Assembly (NCBI RefSeq): GCF_013114545.1
Contig: NZ_VTXI01000012.1
Span: 60,675 to 124,674, forward strand
Reading direction: 5' to 3'
From: Vibrio sp. RE86
Lineage (GTDB): Bacteria; Pseudomonadota; Gammaproteobacteria; Enterobacterales; Vibrionaceae
DNA: 64,000 bases
The notes under the pieces were generated by a model, which did not search any database, was not told the origin of the DNA, and worked only from the letters and a program-made list of their open reading frames with translations. The stretch's first letter is position 1; the number at the start of each line of letters is the position of its first letter. Both the position numbers and the translations under genes were made by a program. This document shows positions 39,521 through 50,482 of the stretch, piece after piece.

Positions 39521-42244
39521 ATGATTACTAAGCTACTGACAAAGGTAATTGGCAGTCGCAATGACAGAACACTGCGCCGCCTGAGAAAAATTGTAAAAGA
39601 GATTAATAACTACGAACCGACGTTTGAAGCGCTATCTGACGAAGAGCTAAAAGCAAAAACGGTCGAGTTCCGTCAGCGCTTAGACCAAGGTGAAACGCTA
39701 GATAAGCTACTACCAGAAGCATTTGCAACGGTACGTGAAGCATCTAAGCGTGTATATGGCATGCGTCACTTCGACGTACAGCTTATCGGTGGTATGGTTC
39801 TTAACGCTGGTCAAATCGCAGAGATGCGTACTGGTGAAGGTAAAACTCTGACTGCGACACTGCCTGCGTACCTAAATGCATTGAAAGGCGCGGTTCACGT
39901 AGTTACTGTGAATGATTACCTAGCTAAGCGTGATGCTGAAACTAACCGAGTTCTATTTGAATTCCTAGGTATGACAGTGGGCATTAACGTGCCAAACATG
40001 CCTCCTCAAGAGAAAAAAGAAGCTTACCAAGCAGACATTCTATACGGCACAAACAATGAGTTTGGCTTTGACTACTTGCGTGACAATATGGCTTTCCGAG
40101 CTGAAGACCGAGTTCAACGTGAACGTTACTTTGCGATTGTCGATGAGGTGGACTCAATCCTAATCGATGAAGCTCGTACTCCGCTTATTATTTCAGGTCC
40201 AGCTGAAGACAGTTCTGATCTTTACACACGAATCAATACTCTGATTCCTCATCTTGAGCTTCAAGATAAAGAAGACTCAGAGGAGTACCGTGGTGAAGGT
40301 CACTACACCATGGATGAAAAATCGAAACAGGTGCACTTGACCGAGAATGGCCAAGAATTTGTTGAAGAGTTGATGGTTAAAAACGGCTTAATGGAAGAGG
40401 GTGATACACTGTATTCACCAGCTAACATTAGCTTACTTCACCACGTCAACGCAGCACTTCGTGCACATGTATTGTTCGAGAAAAACGTCGATTACATTGT
40501 GAACGAAGAAGGCGAAGTCGTAATCGTTGATGAACACACTGGTCGTACTATGCCAGGTCGTCGTTGGTCTGAAGGCCTTCACCAAGCAGTAGAAGCGAAA
40601 GAAGGCGTTAAGATTCAGAACGAGAACCAGACGCTAGCGTCTATTACGTTCCAGAACTTCTTCCGTTTATACGAAAAACTGTCAGGTATGACAGGTACGG
40701 CAGATACTGAAGCATTCGAGTTCCAGTCGATCTACGGTCTAGAAACGGTTGTTATCCCAACCAACAAACCAATGATTCGTAATGATATGCCTGATGTGGT
40801 TTATCGTACAGAAACTGATAAGTTCAACGCGATTATCGAAGATATCAAAGATCGCGTAGCGAAAGGTCAGCCGACTCTTGTTGGTACAGTCTCTATTGAG
40901 AAATCAGAGCTGCTTTCAAATGCACTGAAAAAAGCAAAGATCAAACACAACGTACTTAACGCTAAGTTCCACGAAAAAGAAGCGGAAATCGTTGCTGGTG
41001 CAGGTACTCCTGGTGCGGTAACTATCGCGACTAACATGGCAGGTCGTGGTACCGATATCGTGTTAGGTGGTAGCTGGCAATCGAAGGTTGAAGCGCTAAA
41101 TAACCCAACACCAGAGCAAATCGCAGAAATTAAGGCTGAGTGGAAGATCGTTCACGACGCAGTACTTGAAGCGGGTGGCTTACACATCATTGGTACAGAG
41201 CGCCATGAATCCCGTCGTATTGATAACCAGTTACGTGGTCGTTCAGGTCGTCAGGGTGACGCAGGTTCATCACGCTTCTACCTATCGATGGAAGATTCAC
41301 TACTGCGTATCTTTACTTCTGACCGTATGGCTGGTCTTATCCAGAGCGGTATGGAAGAGGGTGAAGCGATCGAATCTAAGATGCTATCTCGTTCAATCGA
41401 AAAAGCGCAGCGTAAAGTGGAAGGTCGTAACTTTGACATCCGTAAGCAGCTTCTAGAATACGATGATGTTGCTAACGACCAACGTAAAGTGGTTTACGAA
41501 CTTCGCGATGAGTTGATGAGTGCTGATGACATCAGTGAAATGATCGAGCACAACCGTACTGACGTGCTAAGTGCCGTAATTGATGAGTACATCCCGCCAC
41601 AATCTCTAGAAGATATGTGGGATACGGAAGGTCTGCAAGAGCGCCTGAAGAACGACTTCGATATCGATGCGCCAGTGAAGCAGTGGCTTGAAGAAGATGA
41701 CAAGCTTTACGAAGAAGCACTGCGTGAGAAAATTCTTGAGACAGCGGTTGCGGTCTACAAAGAGAAAGAAGAAGTGGTTGGTGAGCAAGTTCTGCGTAAC
41801 TTCGAAAAATCAGTGATGCTACAAACACTTGATTCACTTTGGAAAGAGCACCTTGCAGCGATGGATCACCTTCGTCAGGGCATCCACCTACGTGGCTATG
41901 CTCAGAAGAACCCGAAACAAGAGTACAAGCGCGAGTCGTTTGAACTGTTTGAAGGTCTTTTAGATGCACTAAAATCTGACGTTATTACTATCTTGTCTAA
42001 AGTACGTGTACAGCAGCAAGAAGAAGTAGAACGTATGGAAGCTCAGCGTCGTGCACAAGCGGAAGAAGCGGCTCGCCGTGCGCAAGCACAACATGCAACT
42101 GCCGAAAACCAACTAGCAGATGGTGAAGAGTCAGAAGAAGGTCATCAGCCAGTTGTTCGTGAAGAGCGTAAAGTTGGCCGTAATGAGCCTTGCCCATGTG
42201 GTAGCGGTAAAAAGTACAAGCAGTGTCACGGTAAAATCAATTAA
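39521..42244 (+). CDS. secA: Preprotein translocase ATPase SecA
   Basis: The motor that pushes unfolded proteins through SecYEG. Seen (907 residues): Walker A MRTGEGKT (about 103-110), [12 protein letters not shown] (Walker B), the preprotein cross-linking domain, second nucleotide fold with [30 protein letters not shown], the helical scaffold, an Ala/Glu/Arg-rich linker, and a C-terminal zinc finger [13 protein letters not shown] that binds SecB. It is slightly longer than E. coli (901). A terminator follows an ERIC-like element. Confidence 0.98.
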   Translation: MITKLLTKVIGSRNDRTLRRLRKIVKEINNYEPTFEALSDEELKAKTVEFRQRLDQGETLDKLLPEAFATVREASKRVYGMRHFDVQLIGGMVLNAGQIAEMRTGEGKTLTATLPAYLNALKGAVHVVTVNDYLAKRDAETNRVLFEFLGMTVGINVPNMPPQEKKEAYQADILYGTNNEFGFDYLRDNMAFRAEDRVQRERYFAIVDEVDSILIDEARTPLIISGPAEDSSDLYTRINTLIPHLELQDKEDSEEYRGEGHYTMDEKSKQVHLTENGQEFVEELMVKNGLMEEGDTLYSPANISLLHHVNAALRAHVLFEKNVDYIVNEEGEVVIVDEHTGRTMPGRRWSEGLHQAVEAKEGVKIQNENQTLASITFQNFFRLYEKLSGMTGTADTEAFEFQSIYGLETVVIPTNKPMIRNDMPDVVYRTETDKFNAIIEDIKDRVAKGQPTLVGTVSIEKSELLSNALKKAKIKHNVLNAKFHEKEAEIVAGAGTPGAVTIATNMAGRGTDIVLGGSWQSKVEALNNPTPEQIAEIKAEWKIVHDAVLEAGGLHIIGTERHESRRIDNQLRGRSGRQGDAGSSRFYLSMEDSLLRIFTSDRMAGLIQSGMEEGEAIESKMLSRSIEKAQRKVEGRNFDIRKQLLEYDDVANDQRKVVYELRDELMSADDISEMIEHNRTDVLSAVIDEYIPPQSLEDMWDTEGLQERLKNDFDIDAPVKQWLEEDDKLYEEALREKILETAVAVYKEKEEVVGEQVLRNFEKSVMLQTLDSLWKEHLAAMDHLRQGIHLRGYAQKNPKQEYKRESFELFEGLLDALKSDVITILSKVRVQQQEEVERMEAQRRAQAEEAARRAQAQHATAENQLADGEESEEGHQPVVREERKVGRNEPCPCGSGKKYKQCHGKIN

Positions 42245-42360
42245 GTTGCTATGAATCGTCGCTGTAGAGCATGATAGCTGCGTTGGTGGTACTCACTTAC
42301 AGTTGTAAGCTCCGTGCCACCGCCTTGCTCTCAAGCACTATAGCTTAGCTTCATAGAAAC
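42245..42360. repeat. ERIC-like imperfect palindrome (element 1, secA-mutT)
   Basis: About 116 bp forming a nested imperfect palindrome: outer CTATGAA (42249-42255) with TTCATAG (42350-42356), GGTGG with CCACC, and inner CTTAC (42296-42300) with GTAAG (42305-42309). GCTGCGTTGG, CTCACTTAC, GTAAGCTCC and CGCCTTGC occur in the order of the enterobacterial ERIC consensus as I remember it. It lies in the secA 3' untranslated region, upstream of the terminator. Confidence 0.7.
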
Positions 42361-42375
42361 TGATGAATAGAATTT

Positions 42376-42401
42376 AAAGAGTCGCTTAGGCGGCTCTTTT
42401 T
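42376..42401 (+). terminator. Intrinsic terminator after secA
   Basis: AAAGAGTCGC and GCGGCTCTTT (one G-U) around TTAG, followed by a T-run. It lies downstream of the ERIC-like element, which would therefore be transcribed with secA. Confidence 0.85.
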
Positions 42402-42426
42402 GTATGTGAAAATAATAAGGCTTCGA

Positions 42427-42532
42427 TAGCGTCACCCTTGAGAGTGAGGAACGGGCGAGTCGGGGACCTTTGAAATTAACAAGAGAGTAGGTTCCCTATC
42501 TAATTCGTTCCCTATTGTAGAGAATGACGCTA
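42427..42532. repeat. MITE-like intergenic inverted repeat upstream of mutT
   Basis: TAGCGTCA (42427-42434) and TGACGCTA (42525-42532) are perfect 8-bp ends of an imperfect inverted repeat with arms of about 40 bp: GAGGAACGGG on the left pairs with GTTCCCTA on the right. One arm recurs in reverse orientation at 63869-63892. It ends 23 bp before mutT. Confidence 0.6.
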
Positions 42533-42555
42533 GGGGCGCAAAAGGAACACTAATA

Positions 42556-42954
42556 ATGAAAAGAATCCATATCGTCGCAGCAATCATCTTTAACCAAGAC
42601 AAGTCAGAAATCTTTATCACCAAGCGCCCAAGTGATAAGCATAAAGGCGGTTTCTGGGAGTTTCCTGGTGGTAAGGTTGAAGAGGGTGAAACGGTTGAAC
42701 AAGCGATGATTCGTGAACTCAATGAAGAGGTTGGCATTACCGTCACGGAGCAAACTTTGTTTGAGCACCTTGAATACGACTACCCAGACAAATCGTTAAA
42801 GTTTGATTTTATGAGTGTCAGCCAGTTTGATGGTCAGCCATACGGTCGTGAAGGCCAGCAAGGTGAATGGGTTTCGGTTGGTGAACTACCGAACTATGCG
42901 TTCCCAGAAGCAAATGTGCCGATTTTAGACAGAGTGGTAAAAGAGTTTGCATAG
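42556..42954 (+). CDS. mutT: 8-oxo-dGTP diphosphatase MutT
   Basis: Removes 8-oxo-dGTP from the nucleotide pool, preventing A:T to C:G transversions. Seen (132 residues): Nudix box at 39-61 (G39, E45, R53-E54, E57-E58, G60), preceded by the MutT-typical GGFWEFPGGK. The length is near E. coli's 129. In E. coli mutT also follows secA. The gene has a weak upstream region occupied by a repeat, so it may depend on a promoter within or before that repeat. Confidence 0.95.
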   Translation: MKRIHIVAAIIFNQDKSEIFITKRPSDKHKGGFWEFPGGKVEEGETVEQAMIRELNEEVGITVTEQTLFEHLEYDYPDKSLKFDFMSVSQFDGQPYGREGQQGEWVSVGELPNYAFPEANVPILDRVVKEFA

Positions 42955-42997
42955 ACCCTAGCCACTGATGGCGAATGTTGTTAGTTTATTTAGATGA

Positions 42998-43855
<858 letters not shown>

Positions 43856-43921
43856 ACCGACTCTATTCGTCCAGTTTCTTAAGTAAAAATGGGCGACAAG
43901 AGTTCTGGTTTAAATAATTAT

Positions 43922-43946
43922 GCGCTGGGGATACCCGGCGCTTTTT
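43922..43946 (+). terminator. Intrinsic terminator after dapB
   Basis: GCGCTGGG and CCCGGCGC (one T-G) around GATA, followed by T5. The next 310 bp to the carA promoter are AT-rich and I see no gene in them. Confidence 0.85.
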
Positions 43947-44257
43947 ATATCTGATGTATGGCAGTACTCTATTAAACGGTTGGCTATAGGATAATTACCT
44001 CGCTTTTTTGTTGTTAAAATGGAGCTTATGGTCTGTTTTTTACTTAAAGTGCTTAAAAGTTTATGTTGGAAATGAGTGTGCATCGTTTGCGTCGTTTTTA
44101 ACCACAAAACTGTGATCTCTGATTTGTCCAAAAATGGGCTTTTCATAAATTTTTCATCCAATCCCTACCAAAGAGCGACTAAACTATGTTTTTTAAGGCT
44201 CTAAAATCATTTTTTGTATTAGATGCTCTAAATATTAGATTTATTTTTAAGACTGTA

Positions 44258-44286
44258 TTGACACACGTCAATCTCCTCATTAGAAT
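44258..44286 (+). promoter_or_regulatory. Consensus sigma-70 promoter of carAB
   Basis: TTGACA (44258-44263), 17-bp spacer, TAGAAT (44281-44286), one base from a perfect promoter. It predicts a leader of about 100 nt that includes the ARG boxes. E. coli carAB has an upstream pyrimidine-controlled promoter and a downstream arginine-controlled one; this resembles the upstream one. Confidence 0.8.
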
Positions 44287-44344
44287 ACCGCCAATTTGTC
44301 TAATTTCCATAAACACGCAGTTTTTGGTGTTGCAGGAAGGTAGA

Positions 44345-44383
44345 TTTGCAAATTAAATCAATTTTAATGCATTTTTATTTCTG
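44345..44383. promoter_or_regulatory. Tandem ARG boxes (ArgR operator) of carAB
   Basis: Cores TGCAAATTAAATCA (44347-44360) and TGCATTTTTATTTC (44368-44381) each match about 11 of 14 positions of the ArgR consensus TGAATWWWWATTCA. Their centres are 21 bp apart, the spacing known for paired 18-bp ARG boxes. They lie directly before the carA ribosome site. Confidence 0.6.
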
Positions 44384-44392
44384 GAGGTTGTC

Positions 44393-45532
44393 TTGAAAAA
44401 GTCAGCATTGCTAGTCCTAGAAGACGGGACAGTATTCCACGGTGAATCCATTGGCGCAGACGGTTCTGCTGTTGGTGAAGTCGTTTTTAATACCTCGATG
44501 ACGGGGTACCAAGAAATCCTCACTGATCCTTCCTATTCTCAACAAATTGTAACGCTTACTTACCCTCACATTGGCAATACCGGAACCAATTCCGAAGACG
44601 AAGAATCTTCTTCAATCCACGCTCAAGGCCTTGTGATTCGCGATCTCCCTCTTATCGCTTCTAACTTCCGTAATGAACAATCCCTTTCAGATTACCTAAA
44701 GTCGCAAAATGTTGTTGGTATCGCTGATATCGATACTCGTAAGCTGACGCGTATTCTTCGTGAAAAAGGTGCTCAAAACGGTTGTATCGTTGCAGGCAAC
44801 AATATCGACGAAGCTCTAGCGCTAGCTAAAGCTAAAGAATTCCCTGGCCTGAAAGGTATGGATCTTGCGAAAGAAGTTACAACAAAAGAAGCGTATCAAT
44901 GGAAACAAGGTTCGTGGACGCTTACGGGTGGACTTCCTGAAGCGAAAGCAGACTCAGAATTGCCATATCACGTTGTTGCCTACGACTTCGGTGCAAAACG
45001 CAACATCCTGCGTATGCTTGTTGACCGCGGCTGCCGCCTAACGGTTGTTCCAGCTGAAACATCAGCGGAAGAAGTACTGGCTCTAAACCCAGACGGCGTT
45101 TTCCTTTCAAATGGCCCTGGTGACCCAGAACCATGTACTTACGCGATTGAAGCGACAAAAGTATTCCTAGAGAAAGGCCTACCAATCTTTGGTATCTGTC
45201 TTGGTCACCAAATCCTAGCGCTAGCTTCTGGTGCGAAGACGGTGAAAATGAAGTTTGGTCACCACGGTGCAAACCACCCAGTTAAAGATTTAGATCGTGA
45301 TGTTGTGATGATTACTTCACAAAACCACGGTTTCGCTGCTGATGAAGAGACGCTGCCTGAAAACCTACGTGCAACGCACAAGTCGCTATTTGATGGTTCT
45401 TTGCAAGGTATCCACCGCACAGATAAGCCAGCATTCAGCTTCCAAGGTCACCCAGAAGCGAGCCCAGGTCCAGAAGACGCGGCACCGCTTTTTGACCACT
45501 TCATTGAACTAATTAAACAGCACACAGCGTAA
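44393..45532 (+). CDS. carA: Carbamoyl-phosphate synthase small subunit CarA
   Basis: The glutaminase that supplies ammonia to CarB for carbamoyl phosphate, shared by arginine and pyrimidine synthesis. Seen (379 residues): N-terminal CarA domain with [17 protein letters not shown], class I amidotransferase domain with nucleophile C269 (GICLGHQ) and HPEAS. The start is a TTG at 44393 five nt after GGAGG. No in-frame ATG is near, and E. coli carA is also known to use a non-ATG start. carB follows after 16 bp. Confidence 0.96.
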   Translation: MKKSALLVLEDGTVFHGESIGADGSAVGEVVFNTSMTGYQEILTDPSYSQQIVTLTYPHIGNTGTNSEDEESSSIHAQGLVIRDLPLIASNFRNEQSLSDYLKSQNVVGIADIDTRKLTRILREKGAQNGCIVAGNNIDEALALAKAKEFPGLKGMDLAKEVTTKEAYQWKQGSWTLTGGLPEAKADSELPYHVVAYDFGAKRNILRMLVDRGCRLTVVPAETSAEEVLALNPDGVFLSNGPGDPEPCTYAIEATKVFLEKGLPIFGICLGHQILALASGAKTVKMKFGHHGANHPVKDLDRDVVMITSQNHGFAADEETLPENLRATHKSLFDGSLQGIHRTDKPAFSFQGHPEASPGPEDAAPLFDHFIELIKQHTA

Positions 45533-45548
45533 TTCGGAGTAGTAGACA

Positions 45549-48500
45549 ATGCCAAAACGTACTGACATTAAAAGTATTCTAATTCTAGGTGCTGGCCCGA
45601 TCGTTATCGGCCAAGCATGTGAGTTCGATTACTCTGGTGCTCAAGCTTGTAAAGCGCTTCGCGAAGAAGGTTACCGAGTTATTCTTGTAAACTCGAACCC
45701 AGCGACCATCATGACTGACCCAGATATGGCTGATGCAACTTACATCGAGCCAATCCAATGGGAAGTTGTTCGCAACATCATTGCGAAAGAGAAGCCAGAC
45801 GCAGTTCTACCTACAATGGGTGGTCAAACGGCTCTTAACTGTGCACTAGATCTTGAGAAGCACGGTGTTCTTGAAGAGTTCGGTGTAGAGATGATTGGTG
45901 CAACGGCTGACGCAATCGACAAAGCGGAAGACCGTTCTCGTTTCGATAAGGCGATGAAGTCTATCGGCCTAGAGTGTCCACGTGCTGACACTGCGAAAAC
46001 CATGGAAGAAGCTTACGCTGTTCTAGATATGGTTGGCTTCCCTTGTATCATCCGTCCATCATTCACTATGGGTGGTACTGGCGGTGGTATCGCATACAAC
46101 AAAGAAGAGTTCGAAGAGATCTGTCGTCGCGGTTTAGACCTTTCTCCAACCAACGAGCTTCTAATCGATGAATCTCTAATCGGTTGGAAAGAGTACGAGA
46201 TGGAAGTGGTTCGTGACAAAGCGGACAACTGTATCATCGTATGTGCGATTGAAAACTTCGACCCAATGGGTATCCACACGGGTGACTCAATCACAGTTGC
46301 ACCAGCTCAAACGCTGACAGACAAAGAATACCAACTGATGCGTAACGCATCTCTAGCAGTACTGCGTGAGATTGGTGTTGAAACAGGTGGTTCAAACGTA
46401 CAGTTTGGTATCAACCCGAAAGACGGCCGTATGGTTATCATCGAGATGAACCCACGTGTATCTCGTTCTTCTGCTCTAGCTTCTAAAGCAACGGGTTTCC
46501 CAATCGCTAAGATTGCAGCGAAACTGGCTGTGGGTTACACATTAGATGAACTGCAAAATGACATCACGGGTGGCGCAACTCCAGCATCATTCGAACCAAC
46601 AATCGACTACGTAGTAACTAAGATTCCTCGTTTCAACTTCGAGAAATTTGCAGGTGCTAACGACCGTCTAACGACGCAAATGAAGTCTGTTGGTGAAGTT
46701 ATGGCTATCGGCCGTAACCAACAAGAATCGCTACAAAAAGCACTTCGCGGCCTAGAAGTTGGCGCTACAGGCTTTGACGAAATGGTTGACCTAGATGCGC
46801 CAGACGCACTAACAACAATTCGTCACGAACTAAAAGAAGCGGGCGCAGAGCGTATTTGGTACATCGCGGATGCATTCCGTGCGGGTATGTCAGTAGATGG
46901 CGTATTCAACCTAACGCAAATCGACCGTTGGTTCCTAGTTCAAATCGAAGATATCGTTAAGCTTGAGCAAGAGCTTAAAGCGAAAGGCTTTGCTGGTTTG
47001 AACAAAGACGAGCTAAACAAGCTGAAGCGTAAAGGTTTTGCTGATGCACGCCTGTCTAAGATTCTAGGTGTAGCGGAAAGCGAAATCCGTCGTCTACGTG
47101 ACCAATACGATATTCATCCTGTTTACAAGCGTGTTGATACGTGTGCGGCTGAGTTCTCTTCTGATACGGCTTACATGTACTCATCTTACGATGACGAGTG
47201 TGAAGCAAACCCAACAGACAAAGACAAGATCATGATTCTAGGCGGCGGTCCAAACCGTATCGGCCAAGGTATCGAATTTGACTACTGTTGTGTACACGCA
47301 TCACTAGCTCTACGTGAAGATGGCTTTGAGACTATCATGGTTAACTGTAACCCTGAGACGGTTTCAACAGACTACGATACATCTGACCGTTTGTACTTCG
47401 AACCAGTAACTCTGGAAGACGTACTAGCAATTGCTCGTGTTGAGAAGCCAAAAGGCGTTATCGTTCAGTACGGTGGTCAAACTCCACTGAAACTGGCTCG
47501 CGCACTTGAAGCAGCTGGCGTGCCAATCATCGGTACTAGCCCTGACGCAATCGACCGTGCAGAAGACCGTGAGCGTTTCCAAGTTGCTGTAGACCGTCTA
47601 GGCCTACTTCAGCCAGAAAACGCAACAGTAACAACAATGGAGCAAGCGGTTGAGAAATCTCGCGAAATCGGCTTCCCATTGGTTGTACGTCCTTCTTACG
47701 TACTTGGTGGTCGTGCGATGGAAATCGTATACGACGAGCAAGACCTACGTCGCTACTTCAACGAAGCAGTAAGCGTATCGAACGAATCTCCAGTTCTTCT
47801 TGATAGTTTCCTAGATGACGCAGTTGAAGTGGATATCGATGCTATCTGTGACGGTGAGCGCGTAGTGATCGGCGGTATCATGGAGCACATCGAGCAAGCG
47901 GGTGTTCACTCTGGTGACTCAGCATGTTCTCTTCCTGCTTACACGCTAAGCCAAGAAATCCAAGATGTAATGCGTGAGCAAGTTGAAAAGCTGGCGTTCG
48001 AGTTGGGTGTTCGTGGTCTGATGAACACGCAGTTTGCGGTTAAGAACAACAAAGTATACCTAATCGAGGTGAACCCTCGTGCAGCGCGTACTGTACCGTT
48101 CGTATCGAAAGCAACGGGTGCACCAATTGCGAAAATTGCAGCACGTGTAATGGCGGGTCAATCTCTTGAAGCCCAAGGCTTTACCAAAGAAATTATCCCA
48201 CCTTACTACTCAGTGAAAGAAGTTGTACTTCCATTCAACAAGTTCCCTGGTGTTGACCCACTATTAGGCCCAGAAATGCGCTCTACTGGTGAAGTTATGG
48301 GTGTAGGTCCAACATTTGCTGAAGCTTACGCGAAAGCAGAACTAGGTTGTGGCAACATCTACCCAGAAGGTGGTCGTGCGCTTCTTTCTGTTCGTGAAGG
48401 TGATAAAGAGCGTGTTGTTGACCTAGCATCTAAGCTATCTAAGCTTGGTTACCAACTAGACGCAACACACGGTACAGCAGTTATCCTTGGCGAAGCGGGC

Positions 48501-48779
48501 ATTAACCCACGCCTAGTAAACAAAGTACACGAAGGTCGTCCTCACATTCTTGACCGTATCAAGAACAACGAGTACACCTACATCGTGAACACTGCTGCTG
48601 GTCGTCAAGCGATTGAAGACTCTAAAGTACTACGTCGTGGTGCTCTAGCTGAGAAAGTGAACTATACAACAACGCTAAACGCAGCGTTTGCAACGTGTAT
48701 GGCTCACACTGCTGATGCGAAAACATCAGTTACGTCAGTACAAGAACTACACGCTCAAGTGAAGGCTGCTGAAGCATAA
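45549..48779 (+). CDS. carB: Carbamoyl-phosphate synthase large subunit CarB
   Basis: The two-active-site synthetase, 1076 residues. Seen: duplicated ATP-grasp halves, first starting [19 protein letters not shown] and second [19 protein letters not shown] near residue 558. An oligomerisation domain lies between them, and a C-terminal MGS-like allosteric domain (about 935-1076) binds UMP/ornithine in E. coli. It forms an operon with carA and is followed by a terminator. Confidence 0.98.
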   Translation: MPKRTDIKSILILGAGPIVIGQACEFDYSGAQACKALREEGYRVILVNSNPATIMTDPDMADATYIEPIQWEVVRNIIAKEKPDAVLPTMGGQTALNCALDLEKHGVLEEFGVEMIGATADAIDKAEDRSRFDKAMKSIGLECPRADTAKTMEEAYAVLDMVGFPCIIRPSFTMGGTGGGIAYNKEEFEEICRRGLDLSPTNELLIDESLIGWKEYEMEVVRDKADNCIIVCAIENFDPMGIHTGDSITVAPAQTLTDKEYQLMRNASLAVLREIGVETGGSNVQFGINPKDGRMVIIEMNPRVSRSSALASKATGFPIAKIAAKLAVGYTLDELQNDITGGATPASFEPTIDYVVTKIPRFNFEKFAGANDRLTTQMKSVGEVMAIGRNQQESLQKALRGLEVGATGFDEMVDLDAPDALTTIRHELKEAGAERIWYIADAFRAGMSVDGVFNLTQIDRWFLVQIEDIVKLEQELKAKGFAGLNKDELNKLKRKGFADARLSKILGVAESEIRRLRDQYDIHPVYKRVDTCAAEFSSDTAYMYSSYDDECEANPTDKDKIMILGGGPNRIGQGIEFDYCCVHASLALREDGFETIMVNCNPETVSTDYDTSDRLYFEPVTLEDVLAIARVEKPKGVIVQYGGQTPLKLARALEAAGVPIIGTSPDAIDRAEDRERFQVAVDRLGLLQPENATVTTMEQAVEKSREIGFPLVVRPSYVLGGRAMEIVYDEQDLRRYFNEAVSVSNESPVLLDSFLDDAVEVDIDAICDGERVVIGGIMEHIEQAGVHSGDSACSLPAYTLSQEIQDVMREQVEKLAFELGVRGLMNTQFAVKNNKVYLIEVNPRAARTVPFVSKATGAPIAKIAARVMAGQSLEAQGFTKEIIPPYYSVKEVVLPFNKFPGVDPLLGPEMRSTGEVMGVGPTFAEAYAKAELGCGNIYPEGGRALLSVREGDKERVVDLASKLSKLGYQLDATHGTAVILGEAGINPRLVNKVHEGRPHILDRIKNNEYTYIVNTAAGRQAIEDSKVLRRGALAEKVNYTTTLNAAFATCMAHTADAKTSVTSVQELHAQVKAAEA

Positions 48780-48803
48780 TCACATAGAGTAAGACATAGA
48801 AAC

Positions 48804-48831
48804 AAAGGCCGCTCTCTGAGTGGCCTTTTTG
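48804..48831 (+). terminator. Intrinsic terminator after carB
   Basis: AAAGGCC-CTC and GAG-GGCCTTT pair with one mismatch around TCT, followed by T5. Confidence 0.88.
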
Positions 48832-48940
48832 TTTTTATCGTGTAGTGTTAATAGTTGGTCAGAGGTGACAATTTAAGTAACAGGTTGACTTAATTGGTGA
48901 TACTTTACCGCTATAAATTTAGAAACGTACCGTGCACTCA

Positions 48941-49723
48941 ATGGAACTGACTCTCGAAATATTGACTCTCCTATTCTTCGTCGCCACGCTTGCAGGATTT
49001 ATTGATGCTATGGCGGGGGGAGGTGGATTAATTACACTCCCAGCGCTTCTTGCTGCAGGTGTCCCTCCAACTCAAGCGCTAGCAACGAATAAACTTCAAA
49101 GCTCCTTTGGTAGCTTCTCGGCAACGTGGTACTTCGTGCGCAATGGCATCGTTAACGTCAAAGAGATGCGTTTTGCCATTCTTTGCACTTTTATCGGTTC
49201 GGCAGTGGGAGCTGAAGCGGTTCAGTATATAGACGCGGGCATATTAACGAGCCTAATTCCCATTCTTTTGGTCGCTATTTCCCTTTATTTCTTGATGATG
49301 CCAAAAGCGAAAGAGCAAAAAGGCGAAGCAAAACTGTCAGAAGCGATGTTTGCTTTTAGTGTGGGGGGCGGAGTTGGATTTTATGATGGTTTCTTTGGCC
49401 CAGGCACGGGATCTATTTTTACGGTCTGTTTTGTAGCGCTAGGGCACTTCTCGCTCGTGGATGCAACCGCAAGAACCAAAGTGCTTAATTTTACTTCAAA
49501 TATCGCTGCACTCATTTTCTTTGTCATCGCAGGCTTGCCCGTTTGGGAACTTGGATTGGTGATGGCTGCTGGCGGGTTTATTGGTGCTCAGCTTGGAGCT
49601 AAAGTGGTGGTGACCAAAGGTCAAAAATGGATTCGTCCGTTAGTGATCATTATGTCTATGTTGATGGCGATTAAGTTATTGTGGCAACAGCACCATGATT
49701 GGCTAGTTTCTCTAATGCTATAG
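48941..49723 (+). CDS. yfcA: TSUP-family membrane transporter (YfcA-like)
   Basis: A TauE/SafE-family (TSUP) permease, 260 residues; substrate unknown, with relatives exporting sulfur or organic anions. Seen: eight predicted membrane segments and the repeated family motifs AGFIDAMAGGGGLI near 20 and VGFYDGFFGPGTGSI near 145. I use the ATG at 48941; an in-frame GTG at 48932 adds three residues. Neither has a clear ribosome site. It stands alone between two terminators. Confidence 0.9.
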   Translation: MELTLEILTLLFFVATLAGFIDAMAGGGGLITLPALLAAGVPPTQALATNKLQSSFGSFSATWYFVRNGIVNVKEMRFAILCTFIGSAVGAEAVQYIDAGILTSLIPILLVAISLYFLMMPKAKEQKGEAKLSEAMFAFSVGGGVGFYDGFFGPGTGSIFTVCFVALGHFSLVDATARTKVLNFTSNIAALIFFVIAGLPVWELGLVMAAGGFIGAQLGAKVVVTKGQKWIRPLVIIMSMLMAIKLLWQQHHDWLVSLML

Positions 49724-49728
49724 GTATA

Positions 49729-49757
49729 AAAAAGGCGCTCATTGAGCGCCTTTTTCA
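49729..49757. terminator. Bidirectional intrinsic terminator between yfcA and grcA
   Basis: AAAAAGGCGCTC and GAGCGCCTTTTT form a 12-bp stem around ATT, usable from both sides by the convergent genes. Confidence 0.93.
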
Positions 49758-49775
49758 AATATTATTGACTGAGAA

Positions 49776-50153
49776 TTATAGAGACTCAGTGAAAGTACGA
49801 GCGATAACGTCGCGTTGCTGCTCTGTTGTTAGAGAGTTGAAACGTACAGCGTAACCAGATACACGAATTGTTAGCTGAGGGTAGTTCTCAGGGTTTGCAA
49901 CTGCGTCTTCTAGCGTTTCGCGCTTTAGAACGTTAACGTTTAGGTGCTGACCACCTTCGATGCGTGGTGCTGTTTCGATAGCAACTTCACGGCTCTCGTA
50001 TTCGCCCAGATCGTTGATTGTAACAACTTGGTCTGCTTCGAAGCCAGAATTCGCAGCTACGCAACGCGCTTCGTTCTTCTCGCTATCTAGAAGCCAGATT
50101 GAGTTTAGTAGGTCGTCGTTTGCTGCTTTAGTGATTTGAATACCTTGGATCAT
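49776..50153 (-). CDS. grcA: Autonomous glycyl radical cofactor GrcA (YfiD)
   Basis: A spare part for pyruvate formate-lyase: it replaces the damaged C-terminal glycyl-radical segment under microaerobic or oxidative conditions. Seen (125 residues): [11 protein letters not shown] and the radical loop [13 protein letters not shown] with G100. The sequence is nearly the same as E. coli YfiD over its second half. AGGAGATAGTA precedes the ATG. Two FNR-like sites upstream indicate anaerobic induction. Confidence 0.97.
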   Translation of the reverse strand: MIQGIQITKAANDDLLNSIWLLDSEKNEARCVAANSGFEADQVVTINDLGEYESREVAIETAPRIEGGQHLNVNVLKRETLEDAVANPENYPQLTIRVSGYAVRFNSLTTEQQRDVIARTFTESL

Positions 50154-50217
50154 TACTATCTCCTAGTCCACATCGGTGGTTAATTGGTGTTAATTTTCGA
50201 ATTTTGCTGAGCTACGT

Positions 50218-50223
50218 ATTATA
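50218..50223 (-). promoter_or_regulatory. -10 element of grcA
   Basis: TATAAT on the minus strand, 64 bp before the grcA start. It places the start of transcription near 50211-50214 and the nearer FNR site at about -41. Confidence 0.65.
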
Positions 50224-50247
50224 TAGCGAATATCCCTTATGATAATA

Positions 50248-50261
50248 TTGATTTAAGTCAA
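50248..50261. promoter_or_regulatory. FNR-like site 1 of grcA
   Basis: TTGATTTAAGTCAA matches nine of ten defined positions of the FNR consensus TTGATNNNNATCAA. It is centred about 41 bp upstream of the predicted start, the activating position. Confidence 0.7.
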
Positions 50262-50300
50262 AAAACAACCAAAAACATTATTTTTGTAATGGTTATTTTC

Positions 50301-50314
50301 TTGTTCTAAATCAA
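50301..50314. promoter_or_regulatory. FNR-like site 2 of grcA
   Basis: TTGTTCTAAATCAA matches nine of ten FNR positions. Its centre lies 53 bp from that of site 1. E. coli yfiD is known to have FNR sites at -40.5 and -93.5, also 53 bp apart. Confidence 0.65.
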
Positions 50315-50374
50315 TAAAATCTTTGAAAACAATATAGTTACAATTTATTTGATAATATAAAAAATATTTAATAA

Positions 50375-50406
50375 CTCATTTTGTTGTAATTTTACTACAA
50401 AATGAG
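50375..50406. promoter_or_regulatory. Long 15-bp dyad between grcA and nfo
   Basis: CTCATTTTGTTGTAA (50375-50389) and TTACTACAAAATGAG (50392-50406) match as inverted repeats at 14 of 15 positions around TT. It lies 77 bp before nfo in a 329-bp AT-rich gap. It could be an operator or a hairpin; no simple U-tract follows on the plus strand. Confidence 0.6.
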
Positions 50407-50482
50407 ACTAAAACTTGAGCTGCATCTTCTAAATGATTGTATTTGGGCTCTCATACTGAAAGTAATAGGTGATTAAATAACA

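Noticed and set aside
41532..41969. 145-codon minus-strand ORF within secA
   Set aside because: Shadow of the secA frame; no family resemblance and secA is full length.
43910..44161. 83-codon minus-strand ORF between dapB and carA
   Set aside because: It crosses the dapB terminator hairpin, lacks a ribosome site and resembles no family; treated as non-coding.
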